A stretch of DNA of 8,275 nt from Pseudomonadota bacterium (GTDB taxonomy: Bacteria; Pseudomonadota; Alphaproteobacteria; ATCC43930; CGMCC-115725): the NCBI GenBank assembly GCA_021790295.1, contig JAJYIC010000099.1, forward strand, positions 1-8,275, in the 5' to 3' direction. Shown here piece after piece: positions 1 through 5,340 of this stretch. The notes beneath the pieces are model-generated. The model had not been told where the DNA came from and searched no databases. It saw nothing but the letters and a program-made list of their open reading frames with translations. Made by a program: the position numbers and the translations under genes. How positions within the stretch are numbered: position 1 is the first letter of the stretch; every line of letters starts with the position of its first letter.

Positions 1-568
1 GGATCAGGATCCCTTCGTCGAAGGAGTCGCGGGCCGAAGGGCAAAAGCTTCCCGGGGTGATGCCGCCGATGTCGTACTGGTGGAGGCAGTTCGTCACCCA
101 GCAGAAAAGCTCTCCTTGATGAAAGACCGGGCAGATCAGCATCGCATCCATTTGGTGCGCGGCCCCCACCCACGGGTCGTTGGCGAGAAACATGTCGCCT
201 TCGCGCACGCCCGGATTGTCGCTCCGGTTTTCGAGGATCCATTTGACCTGGGTGTCGGTGACCCCGGACATGTACTGCATATACGGCCCGAAAAAGACGA
301 ATTCGGCGTCTTCGGTCAAGATCGAAGGATTGAGGTCGAGGGCGTACATCGCGATCGGCGAGCCGGAGATGCGCTGGATGGTGGCGCCGTGCTCTTCGTT
401 GATGTTCCAGAGGGCGTGGCGGATGACCTCGTAGGTGACGGGGTCTATGTCCGCCTGCGCCTTGCGGTGGAGTTTGAGCTTCTGCGAGATTTTGAGCACT
501 TTCGGCGGCACATAGGGATAGGTGATCCCGTCGAAAACGGTTCCGCTCATTTCGCTGATCTTCGGCAT
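1..568 (-). CDS. hyuB: Hydantoinase B/oxoprolinase family protein, acetone carboxylase alpha-like (3' end missing)
   Basis: Partial gene: 189 N-terminal residues are visible and the rest lies beyond the left edge. The family includes N-methylhydantoinase/5-oxoprolinase B subunits and the alpha subunits of acetone and acetophenone carboxylases, ATP-dependent cytoplasmic enzymes that work with an HyuA-type partner. After a leader of about 40 residues the protein shows DPVTYEVIRHAL (42-53), then NDPWVGAAHQMD (130-141) and NCLHQYDIGG (160-169), which are the family's signature blocks. H138, D141 and H163 have the spacing I recall for the metal ligands of acetone carboxylase alpha. The start at 568 is supported by AAAGGA five bases upstream; a second ATG at 550 is less well placed. 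It is divergent from the kelch gene. The family call is firm; the exact substrate cannot be told, and no HyuA-type partner is in the window. Confidence 0.88.
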   Translation of the reverse strand, partial: MPKISEMSGTVFDGITYPYVPPKVLKISQKLKLHRKAQADIDPVTYEVIRHALWNINEEHGATIQRISGSPIAMYALDLNPSILTEDAEFVFFGPYMQYMSGVTDTQVKWILENRSDNPGVREGDMFLANDPWVGAAHQMDAMLICPVFHQGELFCWVTNCLHQYDIGGITPGSFCPSARDSFDEGILI

Positions 569-823
569 CGGCGTCCTTTCCTTTCGGAAGAGGCGCGAGT
601 GAAATGCGAAACGCGGCGATTGTCGAGAGGGAAAGCCCCGTGCCGCAGCGTATGGAAGCTTCCTCTTTTTGCCGCGAGCGCGAGGATGGTTTCCCGCGAA
701 GTGCGATTTGGCGGGCGGTCTGCGGCAAGGCGAAGAGCCCTTGACGCCGGGAAGCGCCTTGCCGAACAATCCGCCGGAACCCACCAACCGCGCAAACTTC
801 GAGAGAGAAAAGGAGACCCAGGG
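569..823. other. 255-bp divergent intergenic region
   Basis: Spacer between the start codons of the hyuB-type gene (leftward) and the kelch gene (rightward). Apart from the inverted repeat and candidate promoter at 723-770 and the two ribosome binding sites at its ends (AAAGGA complement at 574-579; AAGGAG at 810-815), I see no convincing small gene or RNA. No clear promoter for the leftward gene could be picked out by eye. Confidence 0.6.
723..770 (+). promoter_or_regulatory. Perfect 10-bp inverted repeat over a candidate promoter in the hyuB/kelch divergent spacer
   Basis: The arms CGGCAAGGCG (723-732) and CGCCTTGCCG (755-764) are exact reverse complements separated by 22 bp; their centres lie 32 bp apart, about three helical turns. 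Between and after them is a possible promoter: TTGACG at 741-746, an 18-bp spacer, then AACAAT at 765-770 touching the right arm. This would place transcription of the kelch gene under a repressor or activator bound to the arms. The repeat is seen directly; the promoter match is weak and its use is inferred. A transcript hairpin is the alternative. Confidence 0.4.
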
Positions 824-1885
824 ATGAAACGGCTTCGATCGCGCTTTCTTTTCCCCGTCCTTGTTGCCGCCTGCGGCCTTGCCGCTGCGCCCATGGCGCA
901 GGCCCGCCCGCAGTGGAAATTTGCCGCCCCTCTCCCCAAAGCCATCGGCGAGATCTACGCCACCAGCATCGGCGGCAAGATTTTTGTTCTGGGCGGCCTC
1001 GACAACCGCCCGCACATCCACGCTCCAACCGGCTACAACTGGGAATACGATCCCGCAACCAACAAATGGACGGCGCGGAAACCGATGCCGCGCCCGGCCC
1101 ATCACCTCATGATCGCCGCCTTCAAGGGCAAGATCTACGTGTTCGGAGGGTTTGTCCGCCCGAAAGCGTACTCCGCCTGGCAGCCGATCAATAATGCCTG
1201 GGTTTATGATCCGGCAACCAACGGCTGGAAGGCTTTGGCGCCGATGCCGACCCCGCGCGGCGCGGGTCAGGCGGTCGCTCTCGACGGCAGGATCTATGTC
1301 CTCGGCGGAGCGATGTCGAACAAGCCCGGAAACCCGGGCGCACCGATCAAACTCGGCTCGCCGAAGCAGCTCGTCCTCGGCACCAACGAGGTCTACGATC
1401 CGGCGACCAATCGCTGGCAGACGCGCGCGCCGATGGCGACCGCCCGCAACCATTTCCTCGCGGCGGCGGTCGGCGGCAAGATATACGCCGTCGACGGCCG
1501 CATCGGCACCTGTTTCGTCACCAAATCCGCGGGGATCGATCTCGTCGAAGCCTATGACCCGAAAACCAACCTCTGGGCTTTTGCGAGCCGCGATCTCATC
1601 CCCCGGGGCGACGTCGTCGGCGCCGCTCATGACGGCCTCATCTATGTCGCGGGCGCCGAAGGGCAGGATTTCGCGCGCAAATGGACCTCATGGCTGGTCG
1701 ATGCGTTCAACCCCGCGACCGGAGTGTGGATGAGGCTCCCGCATATGCAGGTCGCCCGCCACGGTTTTGCCGCCGCTTTTGTCGGCAACGCCTTCCATGT
1801 CATGGGCGGCGGCTTCCAGTCCGACGGGATGCCTCGCGTCGATGTCGTGACGGCAACCCATGAGGTGCTCGATCTCGGCAAGTAA
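824..1885 (+). CDS. Exported kelch-repeat beta-propeller protein
   Basis: Protein of 353 residues. The N-terminus has basic residues (KRLRSR), a hydrophobic core and an AQA cleavage site after residue 27, so it is probably exported by Sec. A VAAC tetrapeptide ending at C17 could alternatively be a lipobox, but the hydrophobic stretch before it is short. The mature part holds six kelch-type blades: strand pairs such as GKIFVLGG (51-58), GKIYVFGG (102-109) and GRIYVLGG (155-162), with the linker Y/F-D/N-P-x-T-x-x-W repeated five times from residues 75, 128, 191, 244 and 295. Blades four and five have lost the double glycine (YAVDG, YVAGA). The chain starts and ends inside one blade, as in a closed ring. 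Such propellers bind ligands or, in some families, act as sialate mutarotases; no catalytic role is assignable. The start is set by AAGGAG eight bases upstream; the frame stays open further upstream but only antisense to the hyuB-type gene. Confidence 0.88.
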   Translation: MKRLRSRFLFPVLVAACGLAAAPMAQARPQWKFAAPLPKAIGEIYATSIGGKIFVLGGLDNRPHIHAPTGYNWEYDPATNKWTARKPMPRPAHHLMIAAFKGKIYVFGGFVRPKAYSAWQPINNAWVYDPATNGWKALAPMPTPRGAGQAVALDGRIYVLGGAMSNKPGNPGAPIKLGSPKQLVLGTNEVYDPATNRWQTRAPMATARNHFLAAAVGGKIYAVDGRIGTCFVTKSAGIDLVEAYDPKTNLWAFASRDLIPRGDVVGAAHDGLIYVAGAEGQDFARKWTSWLVDAFNPATGVWMRLPHMQVARHGFAAAFVGNAFHVMGGGFQSDGMPRVDVVTATHEVLDLGK

Positions 1886-1899
1886 GGGTCCCCGGCAAA

Positions 1900-1923
1900 G
1901 GGCGCGGGGGTTTCCCTGCGCCC
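1900..1923. terminator. GC-rich hairpin after the kelch gene
   Basis: GGGCGC at 1900-1905 pairs with GCGCCC at 1918-1923. In the rightward transcript the stem extends through a G-U and three G-C pairs to a four-base loop, about ten pairs in all, starting 14 bases after the kelch stop codon. No U-tract follows on the plus strand; on the minus strand only UUU follows. It may stop or pause transcription in this convergent gap, but it is not a textbook intrinsic terminator. Confidence 0.45.
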
Positions 1924-1943
1924 GCAGCGGACCGGGAAGAGGG

Positions 1944-1962
1944 GGGAAAGCTCAGCTTTCCC
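1944..1962 (-). terminator. Hairpin whose loop is the stop codon of the isoaspartyl peptidase gene
   Basis: GGGAAAGC (1944-1951) and GCTTTCCC (1955-1962) are perfect reverse complements around the trinucleotide TCA, which is the TGA stop of the leftward gene read on the plus strand. In the leftward mRNA the 8-bp stem therefore presents UGA as its three-base loop and is followed by C-rich sequence, not a U-tract. It could mark the 3' end or protect it from exonucleases. The pairing is seen; the role is inferred. Confidence 0.45.
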
Positions 1963-2917
1963 GCGGCTCTTCGCCGTAGATCGCCGTGAAGATCGCGCCT
2001 TTGCCGCGCACATAGCCTCGGACCATGCCGGCGCAGCCTTTGAAAATAAGGGCGAGAGCGCCTTTCTTGTCGAGGGCGATGAGCCCGCCCGAGCCGCCTA
2101 AGGCCGCGACCGCGTCGAGCGCACCGGCGGCGGCTTCGGCGAGGGTTTCCCGCTTGTATTTGAGGCGTGCGGCGAGGTCGAAGGCGGCGCCCGAGCGCAT
2201 GAAAAACTCGCCCTGCCCGGTCGCGGAAACGGCGCAAGTCTCGTTGTCGGCATACGTGCCGGCGCCGATGATCGGGCTGTCGCCAACCCGTCCCGGAGCC
2301 TTGCCGGTGATGCCTCCGGTCGAGGTCGCCGCGGCGAGATTGCCGGCAAGGTCGAGAGCAAGCGCGCCGACGGTGCCGTGCGAGACCCCTTGCGGCCTGT
2401 CCTTCGCGCCAAGGCCGAGGCGTCGCGCGAGCCTTTCCTCGAGCGCCTTCGCAGCGTGTTCGGTGCGGAAATAATCTTCCCCGCGAAAGACGAGGCCCTC
2501 TTTGCGGCAAAAGGCGAGGGCGCCGTTTCCGACGAGCAGGACGTGAGGCGACCCTTCCATCACCGCGCGCGCGGCGAGGACCGGGTTTTGCGGCCCGAAA
2601 AGGCCGGCGACGGCGCCGGCGCGGCGCGCTTTGCCGTCCATCACCGCCGCATCCATTTCCTGCCGCCCTTCGGCGTTCAATGCGGAACCGCGGCCGGCGT
2701 CGAAATGCGGGTCGTCTTCGAGAACGCAAACGGCGGCCGAAACCGCGTCGAGCGCGGAGCCTCCCGCGGCGAGGATTTTGCGCCCTCGCGCCAGCGCTTC
2801 GACGACCGCCTTGCGGCAGGCTTCGACCCAAAGGGCCGCGCTTTCTGCGCCCTCTTTTGCCGCCAACCCGCCGTGAACGGCGAGAACGCAATCGCGAACT
2901 TCGGGTTCTGCAGCCAT
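1952..2917 (-). CDS. iaaA: Isoaspartyl peptidase / L-asparaginase (Ntn-hydrolase, plant-type)
   Basis: Protein of 321 residues, the usual length for this family. It is made as a precursor that cuts itself before a threonine, giving an N-terminal alpha chain and a beta chain that carries the nucleophile. It hydrolyses isoaspartyl dipeptides and L-asparagine. Here the cleavage site is HG/TVGAL with T182 as nucleophile. T200, R210, D213 and T233-G234 occupy the spacing of the E. coli EcAIII active-site residues T179, T197, R207, D210 and T230-G231, each offset by three. The surrounding stretch TSTGGITGKAPGRVGDSP is typical. The N-terminal block reads HGGLAAKEG rather than the common HGGAG, a small deviation. 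The start at 2917 has AAGGA five bases upstream. The gene lies 43 bases after the dioxygenase gene on the same strand, so the two probably share a transcript. Confidence 0.93.
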   Translation of the reverse strand: MAAEPEVRDCVLAVHGGLAAKEGAESAALWVEACRKAVVEALARGRKILAAGGSALDAVSAAVCVLEDDPHFDAGRGSALNAEGRQEMDAAVMDGKARRAGAVAGLFGPQNPVLAARAVMEGSPHVLLVGNGALAFCRKEGLVFRGEDYFRTEHAAKALEERLARRLGLGAKDRPQGVSHGTVGALALDLAGNLAAATSTGGITGKAPGRVGDSPIIGAGTYADNETCAVSATGQGEFFMRSGAAFDLAARLKYKRETLAEAAAGALDAVAALGGSGGLIALDKKGALALIFKGCAGMVRGYVRGKGAIFTAIYGEEPRES

Positions 2918-2960
2918 GGGTTTCCTTTTCGCGCGGTTTCCCTCGCCCGCCTGTCGCCGA

Positions 2961-3905
2961 TCAAGGGGTGGCGTGGCCCATAAAGCTTGCCGGGATCGGC
3001 TCGCCCCAAGGGCCGTCGAGAGCAGCGCCCGCTTCGTTCAACTGCGGCCGCGCCGAGGCGTCGAGGACATCGGTATCGGCCCAATGCTCGAAAACGCGGC
3101 CCCAGGGATCGGCCCAATAGTCGAAAACCTGGCTCCCCAAAAGATGGCGCCCGATCCCCCAGACGTGGCGATAGCCTTTTGCCGCCATATGTTCGTGGCC
3201 GATCATGATGTCGTCGATGTCGCGGGCTTCGAAAGAGAGATGGTTGAGGCCCTCCTTTTCCCCGCGTATGCAGAAAAAGGCGTGATGGTCGACAAACTCC
3301 CCCCCGCGATCGAGGCGATTGAAAGAGCCGACGAGATGGTTTTTCTCGCCGGAGTACACTTCGTCCGAAGGAAGAAAGCCCAAGGTCTCCCGGTACCAGG
3401 CGACCACTCTTTCGAAATTGCGCGACATCAGGACAAAATGGCCGAAGCGCTTGACTTGCGAAGGGCCGCGCAGGACGCGGAAAAGCGCGCCTTTGCGGCG
3501 GGTCTTGTCGTTTCCGCAGTTGACCGCCGGGCGCGTGACCGGGATCGGTTCGAGCGTTTCGATCCCGTGTACGACTTCGACCCTGTGGCCGTCGGGATCG
3601 CAGAGCCGGACGCGCTTGCCGCCTCCGGGCTCGTCGATATCCTCGATTTTCGAGGCGCCTTCGAGCCGCGCCAGCTTTTCGAGGTCTTCGAAGCTTCCGG
3701 CGGCAAGGGCGACGCCGATAAAACGCGGTTCTCCCGTTTCGGTGACGTGGATGTGATGGGCCGCGTCGCTGCCGCGCATGTAAAGGGCGCGTTTCGTCCT
3801 TTCCGCGCGGATCATGCCGAAATCGGTGAGGAACGCCTCCATGCGATCGAGATCGGGGGCGGAGATCCGCCCAAAGGCAAGATCGAAGGCTTTGATCACG
3901 GGCAA
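2961..3905 (-). CDS. Type I extradiol dioxygenase (two-domain VOC family)
   Basis: Protein of 314 residues with two vicinal-oxygen-chelate domains, about 5-115 and 152-280. Type I extradiol dioxygenases use Fe(II) (sometimes Mn) to open catechol-type rings next to the hydroxyls. The second domain keeps the whole active site: H156, H222 and E273 have almost the same spacing as the BphC ligands H146, H210 and E260, while H254 and Y263 match BphC H241 and Y250, and H207 or H208 matches H195. The fingerprint GxH...YWADPWGRVFE is present with one deviation (D before the Tyr). The start is TTG at 3905: GGAGG lies five bases upstream, whereas the GTG at codon three would be too far from it. Neighbours are iaaA downstream and a divergent SDR-fold gene. 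The substrate is unknown; a non-oxygenase VOC enzyme is less likely given the intact triad. Confidence 0.85.
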   Translation of the reverse strand: MPVIKAFDLAFGRISAPDLDRMEAFLTDFGMIRAERTKRALYMRGSDAAHHIHVTETGEPRFIGVALAAGSFEDLEKLARLEGASKIEDIDEPGGGKRVRLCDPDGHRVEVVHGIETLEPIPVTRPAVNCGNDKTRRKGALFRVLRGPSQVKRFGHFVLMSRNFERVVAWYRETLGFLPSDEVYSGEKNHLVGSFNRLDRGGEFVDHHAFFCIRGEKEGLNHLSFEARDIDDIMIGHEHMAAKGYRHVWGIGRHLLGSQVFDYWADPWGRVFEHWADTDVLDASARPQLNEAGAALDGPWGEPIPASFMGHATP

Positions 3906-4035
3906 GCTGTCCTCCCTGCAAAAGACCTTGATTTTCGAAATCTTCTCACTCTACGAAATTCACCGAAGAGGAGCGAGAGGGAGGTTGCGGCCCGCGCTCG
4001 CACGAAGGAGAGAGTAGGCGAAAAAGGGGAAAGAG
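3906..4035. promoter_or_regulatory. Divergent control region with the palindrome GATTTTCGAAATC
   Basis: Spacer of 130 bases between the dioxygenase gene (leftward) and the SDR-fold gene (rightward). It is more AT-rich at 3928-3962 than its flanks. A 13-bp palindrome, GATTT-TCG-AAATC, lies at 3930-3942, and CGAAAT recurs at 3954-3959, 18 bp from its first copy. A weak rightward promoter is possible: TTGATT at 3928-3933, an 18-bp gap, and TACGAA at 3952-3957. The palindrome would then sit on the -35 box as an operator. The SDR ribosome site is AGGGGA at 4025-4030; the dioxygenase site is the complement of TCCTCC at 3910-3915. Confidence 0.35.
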
Positions 4036-4821
4036 ATGAGCGAGGCGCATGGTTTGGGGAAAGGTTCGGGAAAGGCGCTTTCCGGCAAGGTCGCGATCGT
4101 CACCGGAAGCGGCAAGAACATCGGCCGGGCGATCGCTCTTCGCCTCGCCGCCGACGGTGCGGCGGTCGTCGTCAACGGCCGCGCGGACGGCGCCATCGTC
4201 GAGGCCGTCGCCAAGGAGATCCGCGCCGAAGGCGGGGAGGCGATGGCCTATCTCGCCGATATTTCGAACCCCGAAGCGGTCGCCGAGATGGCGGCGGCGG
4301 CCGAAGGGCGATGGGGCGGCGTCGATATCGCGGTGAGCAACGCGGGGCTGCGGCGCCAGACGCCCTTTCTCCAACTCGGTTTTGGCGAATGGCGCGCGAT
4401 CCTGTCGGTTGCTCTCGACGGCGCCTTCAACCTCGCAAAGGCGGTGGTGCCGCAGATGATCCGGCGCGGAGGGGGCGCCTTTGTCGGGCTTTCGGGCGTC
4501 TCCCATCATTGGGGCGCGCGGCAAAGGGCTCACGTCAACGCCTCGAAGGCCGGGCTCGAAGGCTTCCTGCGCGGTCTGGCAATGGAGCTTGCGCCCTCCA
4601 ACATCACCGTCAATGCCGTCGCCCCGGGTTCGATCGAGACGGTGCGTGGACCCTCCGCCGGCGGCCCGCAAGCGCGCGGCAACATCGGCGCGATCCCTCT
4701 CGGACGGCAGGGAACGGTCGAAGAGATCGCCGCCATGGTGCGTTTTCTCGCCGGCCCCGAAGGGCGCTACATCACCGGCCAGACGATCCACGTCAACGGC
4801 GGCCTTTTCCTCGGCAAGTGA
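4036..4821 (+). CDS. SDR-fold protein (FabG-like) lacking most of the catalytic tetrad
   Basis: Protein of 261 residues with a Rossmann fold of the classical short-chain dehydrogenase/reductase type. Cofactor-binding elements are intact: TGSGKNIG (23-30), an aspartate in the LADIS block (75) and SNAG (101-104). The C-terminal half has the usual NASKAGLEG helix, AVAPGSI and ITGQTIHVNGG. The tetrad Asn-Ser-Tyr-Lys is not intact: a gap-free alignment on FabG spacing (N, +28 S, +41 Y, +45 K) gives A126, G154, V167 and K171, so only the lysine remains. S153 and H166 lie next to two lost positions. It may therefore bind NAD(P) without ordinary reductase chemistry, or use other residues. Other SDR-fold proteins without the tyrosine exist. 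The start is supported by AGGGGA five bases upstream. It is divergent from the dioxygenase gene and ends 24 bases from the convergent DUF302 gene. Confidence 0.88.
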   Translation: MSEAHGLGKGSGKALSGKVAIVTGSGKNIGRAIALRLAADGAAVVVNGRADGAIVEAVAKEIRAEGGEAMAYLADISNPEAVAEMAAAAEGRWGGVDIAVSNAGLRRQTPFLQLGFGEWRAILSVALDGAFNLAKAVVPQMIRRGGGAFVGLSGVSHHWGARQRAHVNASKAGLEGFLRGLAMELAPSNITVNAVAPGSIETVRGPSAGGPQARGNIGAIPLGRQGTVEEIAAMVRFLAGPEGRYITGQTIHVNGGLFLGK

Positions 4822-4845
4822 GAAAAGGCATGGGTCGCGAGAGGC

Positions 4846-5232
4846 TCAAAGCCCTTCGACGACCGCTTTCAAAAGCCCCTGGACCCGCTCTCCTAACTCG
4901 CTGAGGCGAGGGTTGTCGATCGCCTGCATCGATGCGAGAGGATCGATCGCGGCGATTTCGGTGGCCCCGCCTCCGGCCTCCTGGACGACGACGTTGCAGG
5001 GCAGCATCGTCCCCACCTTGTCCTCGATCTCGAGCGCCTCCAAAGCCAACCTCGGATTGCACGCGCCGAGGATCAGGTAGTTGCGGAATTCGACGCCGAT
5101 CTTCTCTTTGAAGATTTCCTTGACGTCGATCTCGGTGATGATCCCGAAACCGGCTTCTTTCAAGGCTGCCCTCGTGCGCCTCACCGCTTCCTCGAACGGG
5201 GCGGCGACGATTTTGCTCATGTAATAGCCCAT
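4846..5232 (-). CDS. DUF302 family protein
   Basis: Small protein of 128 residues of the DUF302 family, whose function is not established. The diagnostic blocks are present: FRNYLILGACNP (49-60), the leucine-rich linker after it, and the LPCNVVV strand (77-83), with cysteines C58 and C79 at the positions usually conserved. There is no signal peptide, so it should be cytoplasmic. The start at 5232 (MGYYMSK) is chosen because GAGAGG lies six bases upstream and a perfect TATAAT box lies just beyond; the ATG at 5220 is an alternative. The same frame stays open far upstream, but that part runs antisense to the ELM1-like gene and is not coding. It is convergent with the SDR gene and divergent from the ELM1-like operon, and is probably monocistronic. 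Confidence 0.87.
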   Translation of the reverse strand: MGYYMSKIVAAPFEEAVRRTRAALKEAGFGIITEIDVKEIFKEKIGVEFRNYLILGACNPRLALEALEIEDKVGTMLPCNVVVQEAGGGATEIAAIDPLASMQAIDNPRLSELGERVQGLLKAVVEGL

Positions 5233-5233
5233 G

Positions 5234-5271
5234 AGAGACCTCTCTCTTTGCCGGGAGCGGTCTCTATTATA
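5234..5271 (-). promoter_or_regulatory. Promoter of the DUF302 gene with an inverted repeat
   Basis: Read leftward, a perfect TATAAT lies at 5271-5266. No good -35 box stands 16-18 bases further up. Directly after it is AGAGACC (5265-5259) and, 18 bases on, GGTCTCT (5240-5234), an exact reverse complement that overlaps the GG of the ribosome binding site. If transcription starts about seven bases after TATAAT, most of the first arm is not transcribed, which favours a DNA operator over an RNA hairpin. A shorter repeat GAGAGA-CC-TCTCTC also sits at 5233-5246, over the ribosome site and next to the start codon. Confidence 0.45.
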
Positions 5272-5289
5272 TGGATCGAAAAGAGGGCG

Positions 5290-5313
5290 CGAGGCGGGGC
5301 ACATCTTGCCTCG
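5290..5313 (+). repeat. Small inverted repeat in the leader of the ELM1-like gene
   Basis: CGAGGC at 5290-5295 and GCCTCG at 5308-5313 are reverse complements with a 12-base loop, ending 27 bases before the ELM1-like start codon. It could form a weak leader hairpin or be an operator half-site pair. Six base pairs in GC-rich DNA can easily arise by chance. Confidence 0.2.
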
Positions 5314-5340
5314 ATGCGCAGCTTTCCGTAAAGGAAGCCG

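Noticed and set aside
80..823. Upstream extension of the kelch frame by 248 codons
   Set aside because: The extension is antisense to the hyuB-type gene and crosses the intergenic region. The signal peptide and AAGGAG site fix the start at 824.
2677..3921. A 414-codon minus-strand frame overlapping the dioxygenase and iaaA genes
   Set aside because: It is out of frame with both genes, which carry complete active sites, and its product is arginine-rich without motifs.
4822..4845. Possible terminator between the convergent SDR and DUF302 genes
   Set aside because: The 24-base gap has no stem-loop or T-tract that I can see.
2916..4904. A 662-codon open frame on the plus strand
   Set aside because: It runs antisense to the dioxygenase gene and then out of frame through the SDR gene, both of which have intact family motifs. 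Its product is arginine-rich and unlike any family, as expected for a shadow frame in GC-rich DNA.
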